A stretch of 64,000 nucleotides of DNA from Polaribacter aquimarinus (GTDB lineage: Bacteria > Bacteroidota > Bacteroidia > Flavobacteriales > Flavobacteriaceae), in the NCBI RefSeq assembly GCF_003129485.1, contig NZ_QFFG01000001.1, positions 248,001 through 312,000 of the forward strand, written 5' to 3'. The translations under genes and the position numbers were made by a program. Below, one piece after another: positions 57,054 to 64,000 of this stretch. The first letter of the stretch is position 1. Every line of letters begins with the position of its first letter. The notes below the pieces were generated by a model. It saw only the letters and a program-made list of their open reading frames with translations. It was not told the DNA's origin and ran no database searches.

Positions 57054-57790
57054 AATTTAATATGATATTCTTTTTTTAATAGTTTGTTATTATGATAGAA
57101 CTCAGCAATCCAGCTATTTTTATTTTTATATAAAATCCCATTTTTTTCTTTGATTATAAAGACATCTATTAAGTTCGTTTTATAAATATAAAAAACAACT
57201 TCTGGCTTGGTATTTATCAATTGAAAACCATTCGGTTTTGATTGCGCGTAAAGCATATCTTTTTTTTCTTCTTTCACATTATCACCTTTGGTTGTTTTAT
57301 TATTATGAATAACTACAGGTTTATTGGCGATTTTTATTCTTTTCTTATCGTCTTTTTTTGAGTAAGAATAGATAAAATTTGTCATGCTAGAATGAGCTCT
57401 ACGTATGGATTGTTGAAAGGCTTTTTTATACTCTTTAAGTTTACTTGTTCCTATTTGAGTACTATATATTAAATTACCTTTACAATCTCTAAACTCTATA
57501 GTGCTTTTAGTAATAAACATACCAGATTTATCTACAACATTAGCTACTAAAGATAAACATCGGTTCTGATTTAACTCTTGTGGTAAATTTTCATCATTAA
57601 AAAAAACATCAAGTCCATTTTTTTTTAATAAAAATTTAGTCAGAGAACTTGTTTGATATTTATCTACTTTATTTACAAAGTCAAATTTTTTTGGGATAAG
57701 GATATATTTATAATCATTAAGTTTTTCTATTTGTGCATTAATATTAATTGTTGAAACAAAAAATAATAACATGGTAATTCTAAGAATCAT
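57050..57790 (-). CDS. unrecognised secreted protein
   Basis: 246 residues, signal peptide to about residue 19 (ININAQ). It starts one base after the stop of the DUF5723-like gene, in the same operon. Central segment LSLVANVVDKSGMFITKSTIEFRDCKGNLIYSTQIGTSKLKEYKKAFQQSIRRAHSS resembles a periplasmic beta-rich domain. Basic and Lys-rich. No function known to me; the gene appears with its two neighbours as a unit. Confidence 0.65.
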   Translation of the reverse strand: MILRITMLLFFVSTININAQIEKLNDYKYILIPKKFDFVNKVDKYQTSSLTKFLLKKNGLDVFFNDENLPQELNQNRCLSLVANVVDKSGMFITKSTIEFRDCKGNLIYSTQIGTSKLKEYKKAFQQSIRRAHSSMTNFIYSYSKKDDKKRIKIANKPVVIHNNKTTKGDNVKEEKKDMLYAQSKPNGFQLINTKPEVVFYIYKTNLIDVFIIKEKNGILYKNKNSWIAEFYHNNKLLKKEYHIKF

Positions 57791-57791
57791 A

Positions 57792-59159
57792 TTAATTAAA
57801 AATTAAGTTAAATCCAAATTGTAAAGACAAACCGTTGGCTGATGCAATATCGTTAATTTGAGTTAAATTATCTATCATTCCATAAAAATTAATTTTTCCA
57901 ATCTGAGTTGATAATCCTAATCCTAAATTATAAAAAGAATATTGATCTAAAGTATAGGTAACTTTAACTTGAAACTTATCTGATATAGCAGATTGGTAAA
58001 AACCTGTAAGAGCAAGCTGAGGACCTAAAGGTCTAAAAACAGAATATAACTGCGCCCCAACTGCATTTCTATAAAAATTTTTAAAAGTACTATCGTAACA
58101 ATATTTACTTCTAACTCTACCAAAACTATATTTTAAAGAAGCATTAAATTTAGTAGGTCTCCAAGTAATATAAGAATTATTGTTATCTCCAAAAGACACT
58201 TTTTCTCTAAAATCAGTATCTAATTCATTCCAATAGTTTGGATTGCTGGCATTAAATTCAAAATTTAATCCTTCGAAAGTATAACTCCCTTTAGCAGTAG
58301 TATTTTTAATATTCTTTTTATGTCTAATAAAACCAAAATCTATAATACTTGCAGAAAACTCTAATTGCTTATTAATTTTATGAGTTATTCCAAAATCTAA
58401 CCCGATGCCTAAATTACTGCCAAAAAAAGTATTACTTAAATAAGAAGAAGCTTCTTTAATTATCTCATTATCTTCAACTAGCCCAGAAGTTTTAAAATCA
58501 ACATTTAAATTATCTAAATAATGAGTATATATATTATTTTTTCCTAAAACTGTTGTAAAAGTACCTGAGTTATTTTTAGATTGCATATTCAAGGCAGAAG
58601 AGTAAAGCTTAAACCGACCTCCAAGAGTTAAATTTTCATTTACTCTTTTTGAAAAACCAAAGTGTAAAACTCCAATAGCATCTATATTATAATTTATCTG
58701 AGAGATATTAAAACTTCTGTTGATGTAAGGAGAATTACCCTCTGTTGCTAACGTAATTATATCTTTTGGATAATAGCCAATCGCATCAATTTCTTCGTAA
58801 AATCCAAAACTGAAATAAATTTTTTCTCGATATCTGTATCCAATATTAATTATTTCTATTTGTGTATTAAACTTTAAATGATCAGTTACTGAGAGTTTAT
58901 TTAATACTGCAGAAACTTTGTCATTAAAAGGAACAGTATTATTATCAAAAAAATCTCTTAAAACAAAACCTGTAGAACCTAATTCTGCTGAAAAACCAGA
59001 TAATAACGGAACTCCAATATGGTATTTATAATTAGTTTCTGCTCCCGGATTTAATAATAGAGTTTGAGGAAGTTCTGCAAAATCATACAATATTTGTTTA
59101 TTCTGAGCAAAAAAAGCATTAGTTAAAATAACGAAAAATAGGGGGAAAATTTTTTTCAT
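57792..59159 (-). CDS. DUF5723-like outer-membrane beta-barrel protein
   Basis: 455 residues, signal peptide to residue 18 (AFFAQ). N-terminal YDFAELPQTLLLNPGAETNYKYHIGVPLLSGFSAELGSTGF and the barrel-like alternation (KLYSSALNMQSKNN, TKFNASLKYSFG, KVTYTLDQYSFYNLGLGLSTQIGKINFYGMIDNL) fit the DUF5723 outer-membrane family of Bacteroidota. Predicted barrel, function unknown. Immediately downstream of the lipoprotein gene (stop and start adjacent). Confidence 0.75.
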   Translation of the reverse strand: MKKIFPLFFVILTNAFFAQNKQILYDFAELPQTLLLNPGAETNYKYHIGVPLLSGFSAELGSTGFVLRDFFDNNTVPFNDKVSAVLNKLSVTDHLKFNTQIEIINIGYRYREKIYFSFGFYEEIDAIGYYPKDIITLATEGNSPYINRSFNISQINYNIDAIGVLHFGFSKRVNENLTLGGRFKLYSSALNMQSKNNSGTFTTVLGKNNIYTHYLDNLNVDFKTSGLVEDNEIIKEASSYLSNTFFGSNLGIGLDFGITHKINKQLEFSASIIDFGFIRHKKNIKNTTAKGSYTFEGLNFEFNASNPNYWNELDTDFREKVSFGDNNNSYITWRPTKFNASLKYSFGRVRSKYCYDSTFKNFYRNAVGAQLYSVFRPLGPQLALTGFYQSAISDKFQVKVTYTLDQYSFYNLGLGLSTQIGKINFYGMIDNLTQINDIASANGLSLQFGFNLIFN

Positions 59160-59705
59160 TTATATTGATGTTTCTAAATAAATAGTAGAACCAGACTTAA
59201 ATTCAAATACCCCAGATTCATTGGCATCTATAGGTGTTGTAATATCATCTAATTTAATAGTTACCTTAACCTTTACAACATTTTTTATTGCAGAATTAGA
59301 TTTAACATCAATAGACTCTGTTGGAGGTGTATTCAATTTGTTAGCTTCAATTTTTAAATCTTGAAGTCTATAAATTAAAACATCATCCTTGTCTAACAAT
59401 GAAGTTTCTATTGTAAAGCTTCTATTAAAGGTATTATTAATTTCAAATTTATAATCGACTTTGACCAAGTTCTTTTGAACAATAGGATTTTCAAAAATTC
59501 TAAAATCAGATATTTGAGTTACTTCAGTAGTTACTGGTGCTCCTGGTGGGGGCACAAAATTACTTGCATTTATATCAGTAAAAGCAATTGAAAAAGAATA
59601 TGAAGGTTTTGTAGAATAATCTTCTATTTGATTAAAATCTAAGTTTTCTGCACAAGAAACCAATACAACTAATAAAATCAGTACTATTTTCTTAGGGATA
59701 GCCAT
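59160..59705 (-). CDS. unrecognised lipoprotein
   Basis: 181 residues, lipobox LVSC (Cys18). An all-beta mature domain with paired strands (RSFTIETSLLDKDDVLIYRLQDLKIEANKLNTPPTESID). It abuts the DUF5723-like gene and follows the nucleotidase by 35 bases, so it may be co-transcribed with both. Probably anchored in the outer membrane next to the barrel protein, inferred from position. Confidence 0.65.
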   Translation of the reverse strand: MAIPKKIVLILLVVLVSCAENLDFNQIEDYSTKPSYSFSIAFTDINASNFVPPPGAPVTTEVTQISDFRIFENPIVQKNLVKVDYKFEINNTFNRSFTIETSLLDKDDVLIYRLQDLKIEANKLNTPPTESIDVKSNSAIKNVVKVKVTIKLDDITTPIDANESGVFEFKSGSTIYLETSI

Positions 59706-59740
59706 TTAAATGTAAGTTTAACTTAAAAACGTAAAATGAG

Positions 59741-60424
59741 TTAAAGATATTGTTTTATTTCTAAAAGAGAAGCTACTGTAATCGTTTTGTTATTATTTGA
59801 TAGCTTGTTGTCAAAATTACAATGAATTGCTTGTAAACCAACATTTAGTGCTCCTTCTATATCAGCTTCTAAATTATCCCCAATCATTACTGAGTTTTCT
59901 TTTTTGGCTTTTGCTAAATCTAAAGCATAGTTAAAAACTTTAGAATGAGGCTTTTTAACTCCCACAGACTCTGAAGTTATTATTTTATCAAAATAATGAT
60001 AAATATTAGAATGTATCATTTTTTTATTCTGAATTTCTTCGAAACCGTTCGTAATAATATGAAGCTTGTACTTCTGCTTTAAATAATCTAAAAGTTCTAA
60101 AGCTCCTTCAAATAAGTGATTATAACTTGCAAGATATGTAATATAATCATCAGACAATTTGTTAATTACTTCATCATTAACATGAAAACTAATTTTATCA
60201 AAAGTATCTTTTAACCTACCATATCTCAACTGTTTTTTGGTTACTTTTTCTTCTCTATATAGTTTCCAATATTCAAAATTTAAAGGTTTATATACATTTA
60301 GAAAAGCTTCTAAATTTATATCTAAACTGTTAATACTAAATATTTTCTGAAATGTTAAATCTGAGTTTTTCTCAAAATCCCACAAAGTATGGTCTAAATC
60401 AAAAAAGATGTGTTCTATTTTCAT
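59741..60424 (-). CDS. yjjG: YjjG-family noncanonical pyrimidine nucleotidase (HAD superfamily)
   Basis: 227 residues, HAD phosphatase. Motif I FFDLDHTLWDFE with nucleophile Asp, motif II IITNG, Lys in GVKKPHSKVFNYAL (motif III), motif IV MIGDNLEADIEGA. Matches YjjG proteins, which dephosphorylate noncanonical pyrimidine nucleotides in the cytoplasm. Divergent from the glycosyltransferase gene. Confidence 0.88.
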   Translation of the reverse strand: MKIEHIFFDLDHTLWDFEKNSDLTFQKIFSINSLDINLEAFLNVYKPLNFEYWKLYREEKVTKKQLRYGRLKDTFDKISFHVNDEVINKLSDDYITYLASYNHLFEGALELLDYLKQKYKLHIITNGFEEIQNKKMIHSNIYHYFDKIITSESVGVKKPHSKVFNYALDLAKAKKENSVMIGDNLEADIEGALNVGLQAIHCNFDNKLSNNNKTITVASLLEIKQYL

Positions 60425-60472
60425 AAGGTTAAAAGTAAAAATTTAAACATTAAAACTCCTGTTTTTAGTTAT

Positions 60473-60480
60473 TATATTTG
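60473..60480 (+). promoter_or_regulatory. -7-like box for the glycosyltransferase gene
   Basis: TATATTTG fits TANNTTTG, 21 bases before the TTG start at 60502. No TTG element at the usual distance. Confidence 0.4.
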
Positions 60481-60501
60481 CGTTAGCTAAATTTTACTTT
60501 T

Positions 60502-61638
60502 TTGAATCAAAAATTATCTGTTTTATTTTTATGTGGATGGTATCCTTCTAGGATTTTGCCTTACAATGGTGATTTTGTACAAAGACATGCAGAAGCTGTT
60601 TCTCTAAAGCATAATGTTTCTGTTATACATATTATTACTGATGATACATTACAATCTAAAATTGAATATACTTTTGATAAAATAAATAATGTAAATACAC
60701 ATATTGCATATGTGAAATCGACTAAAAATTATATTTTAAAATTTTTATTGTTTTGTAAAGCTTTTCATTTTTTGATTAAAAAGGTGGGCACACTTGATGT
60801 TGTTCATTTAAATGAAATATACCCATTTGGCATCTTTAGTCTTTATTTAAAATGGGTAAAAAAAACACCTTTTCTTGTTTCTGAACACTGGACAGGTTAT
60901 CATAAACCTCAATCGAAAAATATACCATTTTTTCAAAAACTGATATCAAAAATCATTAGCCAAAATGCGTCTTTTGTTTGTCCAGTTTCTGATAACTTAG
61001 CAAAATCAATGCGTATTTTTGGTTTAAAAAGCAACTATAAGAAAGTACCAAATGTAGTAGATACTAGTTTATTTATCCCTATTAAAAAGAAAAATAATAT
61101 TTTTACAATAACTCATATTTCTAATATGAGAAATGAACATAAAAATATTATCGGAATTTTAGATGTTATATCTAAAATTGAAAAAAAAATTGATAATTTT
61201 CAGTTTAAATTAATAGGAGAAAATTCGAGTAAATATTATAATGAAATTTCTAAATTAGGAATTGATAATAGTAATTTTTTTTTATTGGATCAAATACCTC
61301 ATCAAGAAATTGCAAAAGAATTAGCTAATAGTGATTTATTTGTTTTATTCAGTAATTACGAAAATTTACCATGTGTAATTCTTGAAGCATTTTCTTGTGG
61401 CATCCCTGTTATTTCTACCAACGTGGGTGGTATTAGTGAATATTTCCCTGATGATTTTGGAAAGCTAATAGAAGTTAATCATCAAAAAAAATTGGAACAA
61501 GAAATTATCAATTGTTATGAAAAAAAATATTCTTTTGCGAACAAAGAAAGAATGCATGATTATGTAAAATCTATGTTTAGTAAAGAAACTATAGCCTTAA
61601 ATTTTTCTGATCTTTATTTTAAATCTTTACAAGATTAA
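60502..61638 (+). CDS. GT4-type glycosyltransferase
   Basis: 378 residues, GT-B fold, GT4 family. N-terminal LFLCGWYPSRILPYNGDFVQRHA and C-terminal nucleotide-sugar-binding LEAFSCGIPVISTNVGGISEYF with the conserved Glu, plus GIIGILDVISK-like central part. It starts with TTG at 60502; the next gene's ATG directly abuts its stop. It transfers a sugar in surface polysaccharide assembly; donor and acceptor unknown. First of the polysaccharide group. Confidence 0.9.
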   Translation: MNQKLSVLFLCGWYPSRILPYNGDFVQRHAEAVSLKHNVSVIHIITDDTLQSKIEYTFDKINNVNTHIAYVKSTKNYILKFLLFCKAFHFLIKKVGTLDVVHLNEIYPFGIFSLYLKWVKKTPFLVSEHWTGYHKPQSKNIPFFQKLISKIISQNASFVCPVSDNLAKSMRIFGLKSNYKKVPNVVDTSLFIPIKKKNNIFTITHISNMRNEHKNIIGILDVISKIEKKIDNFQFKLIGENSSKYYNEISKLGIDNSNFFLLDQIPHQEIAKELANSDLFVLFSNYENLPCVILEAFSCGIPVISTNVGGISEYFPDDFGKLIEVNHQKKLEQEIINCYEKKYSFANKERMHDYVKSMFSKETIALNFSDLYFKSLQD

Positions 61639-62907
61639 ATGAAACTAATTAAAGATTACATATTAGGTTTTATAAGTAGGTCTGGAAATTATGTTTTCGG
61701 TGCTACAATTCTTGCTAGATTGTTTTCTTTTATAGCTTCTTGGGTTGCCCTAAAACTAATACCTAACAATGAATTAGGTGTTGTTCTTTTTGCTTATAAT
61801 ATAATTATTTTTTTACTCCCAATTGCAGGTTTTGGTTTGCATCAAAGCCTAATAAGATATGGAGCTTTATTAAAATCAGAAAAAGATAAAAACAGTTTAT
61901 TTATCTATGTTTTTTATAAAGGTATTTTAGCTTCTATCACTATTATTGGCTTAGTAATTTTTACTTGCTTTTTCATTGATTTCAAATTTGAAGACACTTA
62001 TTTTTATCTAATCATTTTGTCATTTATTATTATTCCTAGTTTTATTTTTGAGATTCTTAGAGCTCAACTAAGAATTCAATACAACAACAAATCTTTTGCC
62101 TATACCGAGTTTGCACACAGTATTATACTGTTAATAAGTGTTTTTACTTTGAGTTATTTCTTTAAAGAAATAGGTTATGCTATAGCGTTGTTAATTACAC
62201 CTTTACTAACATCTATTTTGTTTTTTAATAAACTAAAAATAGATTTTTCTCATAAAATAAAGCTTCCAATTATAAATGTCTCTTTTTGGAGATATGGTTT
62301 TTTTGCTAGTTTGTCTAATGTTGTCACTCAACTTCTTTTTGTAATTGATATTCTCTTAATAGGTTATTTAATGGAGGACACAGAAATGATTACTAATTAT
62401 AGATATATATCTTTAATTCCATTTAGTTTACTCTTTTTACCAAGAGTTTTTATGGCTACAGATTTTGTTTCTTTCACAGAGAAAATCCATAATAAAAAGT
62501 ATGTTGTAAATTATATCAAAAGCTACACATTATTTTTCTTGGGGATTAGCACAATAATGTTATTTATTAGTTTCATTTTTTGTGATTCAATTCTAGCTAT
62601 TCTTGATAAAGAGTTTATCGAGTTTAAAGACACATTCTTAATTTTAATGATAGGAATTGTTGGTATTTATATTTTAAGAGGTTTGTTTGGAAACTTATTG
62701 TCATCAATAGGAAAAGCTCATATTAACTATTACATTGCTAGTATTGCTTTAGTACTAAACATAGTAGCTAACTATTACCTGATACCCAAATACGGAATAA
62801 AAGGAGCAGCAATAACAACTGCAATTTTAATGTGGTTTACTGGAGTATTATCTTTGATCTGCTTTTGGAAATTATATAAAACGAACTTAAAGTTTGTTAA
62901 ACAATAA
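61639..62907 (+). CDS. polysaccharide flippase (MATE/Wzx-like)
   Basis: 422 residues, about twelve predicted spans. N-terminal KDYILGFISRSGNYVFGATILARLFSFIASWVALKLIPNNELGVVLFAYNIIIF is typical of polysaccharide biosynthesis flippases; the C-terminal YLIPKYGIKGAAITTAILMWF matches the family. Translocates lipid-linked oligosaccharides over the inner membrane. ATG immediately follows the glycosyltransferase stop, so coupled. Its last 21 bases overlap the convergent next gene. Confidence 0.9.
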   Translation: MKLIKDYILGFISRSGNYVFGATILARLFSFIASWVALKLIPNNELGVVLFAYNIIIFLLPIAGFGLHQSLIRYGALLKSEKDKNSLFIYVFYKGILASITIIGLVIFTCFFIDFKFEDTYFYLIILSFIIIPSFIFEILRAQLRIQYNNKSFAYTEFAHSIILLISVFTLSYFFKEIGYAIALLITPLLTSILFFNKLKIDFSHKIKLPIINVSFWRYGFFASLSNVVTQLLFVIDILLIGYLMEDTEMITNYRYISLIPFSLLFLPRVFMATDFVSFTEKIHNKKYVVNYIKSYTLFFLGISTIMLFISFIFCDSILAILDKEFIEFKDTFLILMIGIVGIYILRGLFGNLLSSIGKAHINYYIASIALVLNIVANYYLIPKYGIKGAAITTAILMWFTGVLSLICFWKLYKTNLKFVKQ

Positions 62908-63759
62908 ACCAATACTATAAATGTTAATTGTAGGATATTTTTCTACTTTGGCTCCAAAACTTCTATAAAACTTACCAATATTAGTCATATTGCCCCCTTC
63001 AAAATCTAAAATTAAATTTTGTCCAGATTCTTTCTCAATAATTTTTGATAATAAAAAACTTGAAGCTTGTAATTTCCTTCCTAAATCATCAAAAGCTGAA
63101 AACAAATAAATAATTCTGTTTTTGTATCTTATAAAAAAACCTCCCCCTAAAAAAGTGTTTCCTTTAAAAACCCCTAAAACTTCTCCAATATTTTTTTTTC
63201 TTACACATTCGAATAACTTTTCTAATTTACTTTCAGGAAAAAAATATAAATAATTACTCTTTTGTAATTTTATAATTTCATTTATCTCTATAGTTTTTAT
63301 TTCTAAATTATTTTGCGCCCCTTTTTGGATTGCATGTTTCCTACCTTTTGAAAAATTCTTTTTTAGTGTTGTGTAATCCATAGATAAGTCCAAAATATAA
63401 TTCAACTTTACACTATTACTCAAAATGCAATTTCCAGCATTAAACGATAAAGTAGTTTTAAAAAAATAGAACGGAATTTTTTTTACAAAATCAATTTCTT
63501 CACATTTAGATAGTTTTTTTTGTGAAAAAACACCAAGTTGTTGACAAAAATAAGGTTGGGTAATATATTTTATAGTATACTTTTTTTTCCAAGGAAGAGG
63601 CATTACTGCTTCATAATCATTTAAAACCAAGACATCCCAGTTTTCTGCAACAATGTCCAAATACCAAGACATCCCATAAACCCTTATTTGTAATGACTTT
63701 TCTATACAAAGATTATACTTTTCAATATCAATATTTTTCTTTTTTATGTATTTAATCAT
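62887..63759 (-). CDS. FemAB/GNAT-like acyltransferase-fold protein
   Basis: 290 residues. GNAT-like C-terminal part (EVLGVFKGNTFLGGGFFIRYKNRIIYLFSAFDDLGRKLQASSFLLSKIIEKE) and a shared LDFEGGNMTNIGKFYRSFGAKVEKYPTINIY ending, typical of proteins in Flavobacteria surface-polysaccharide loci. Members may transfer acyl or amino-acid groups; this one is unassigned. One base separates it from the deacetylase stop; the 3' end overlaps the flippase gene by 21 bases. Confidence 0.7.
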   Translation of the reverse strand: MIKYIKKKNIDIEKYNLCIEKSLQIRVYGMSWYLDIVAENWDVLVLNDYEAVMPLPWKKKYTIKYITQPYFCQQLGVFSQKKLSKCEEIDFVKKIPFYFFKTTLSFNAGNCILSNSVKLNYILDLSMDYTTLKKNFSKGRKHAIQKGAQNNLEIKTIEINEIIKLQKSNYLYFFPESKLEKLFECVRKKNIGEVLGVFKGNTFLGGGFFIRYKNRIIYLFSAFDDLGRKLQASSFLLSKIIEKESGQNLILDFEGGNMTNIGKFYRSFGAKVEKYPTINIYSIGLLFNKL

Positions 63760-63760
63760 C

Positions 63761-64000
63761 TTAAACCATACTGATTTTAATCATTGAATCGTATAATCTT
63801 TTCCATCCTTTCCAGCGGTCATAATCACTTAAACTTTCGTTATGAAAAAGTGTTATAAATGTTCCATTAACAGCCTTTACTTCGTTCTTTAAATCTCTTA
63901 TTCTTCCTAAAGATTGTTTAGGTGTTAATTTCATATAATCATTTAAAGTAGTATCCATTAGAGCAAAAGGAAATACTTTTAAAGGAGTTTGAATTTCAAA
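63761..64000 (-). CDS. polysaccharide deacetylase-like protein, C-terminal part (cut by window end)
   Basis: An open frame to the right edge, 79 codons visible plus stop. The segment FITLFHNESLSDYDRWKGWKRLYDSMIK matches the C-terminus of polysaccharide deacetylase-like proteins of Bacteroidota. The visible frame continues past the Met at 63958 without a stop (FEIQTPLKVFPFALM...), so it begins outside the window. Probably the first gene of a minus-strand operon with the FemAB/GNAT-like gene. Confidence 0.65.
   Translation of the reverse strand, partial: FEIQTPLKVFPFALMDTTLNDYMKLTPKQSLGRIRDLKNEVKAVNGTFITLFHNESLSDYDRWKGWKRLYDSMIKISMV

Overview
This window is chromosomal DNA from a member of the Flavobacteriaceae (phylum Bacteroidota), most like marine genera such as Polaribacter or Tenacibaculum. 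Four things point there: very AT-rich DNA; promoters of the Bacteroidota type (TTG, a spacer of about 19, then TANNTTTG); a SusC/SusD outer-membrane pair; and the gene run rpsL to rplQ followed by carA, eno and gltA. The genus is an inference. No phage, transposase, integrase or CRISPR array was seen.

Left part (1 to about 27 kb): a UbiA-like membrane protein divergent from gcvP; a FMN-binding glutamate-synthase-like protein; ribosomal protein L31 type B; two lipoproteins (a glutaminyl cyclase and a beta-helix-like protein); an amidohydrolase; a short operon of SDR oxidoreductase, SprT-like protein and mannose-1-phosphate guanylyltransferase; DUF389; tRNA-Lys; the MlaE/MlaF lipid transporter pair; a PafA-type phosphatase; a PrsW protease; two amidinotransferase-fold enzymes (CtlX-like and DDAH-like); a DEAD-box helicase; citrate synthase and enolase. 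Two orphan genes (4236-5309 and 21208-21666) sit in matching settings. Each has a short imperfect palindrome upstream and a 130 to 140 bp imperfect palindrome, starting AACGTTT, directly after the stop codon. They look like members of one cassette-like family and are the main candidate for something undescribed.

Middle (27 to 45.7 kb, minus strand): carA, then the merged str-S10-spc-alpha ribosomal superoperon from rpsL to rplQ, with secY, infA, rpmJ, rpoA and fusA. It is not one uninterrupted unit. A terminator-like hairpin overlaps a good promoter between rpsJ and rplC, and a second hairpin lies between rpsN and rpsH. S14, S4, L36 and L31 are all forms without zinc ligands.

Right part (45.7 to 64 kb): an Omp85-type barrel protein divergent from rpsL; a four-gene SusC/SusD operon with two unrecognised surface lipoproteins; an RlmB-like 23S rRNA methyltransferase; rhomboid protease divergent from rarA; a minus-strand group of a DUF5723-like protein, a lipoprotein, a secreted protein and a YjjG-type nucleotidase; and a surface-polysaccharide group (glycosyltransferase, flippase, FemAB/GNAT-like protein, partial polysaccharide deacetylase) that runs off the right end.
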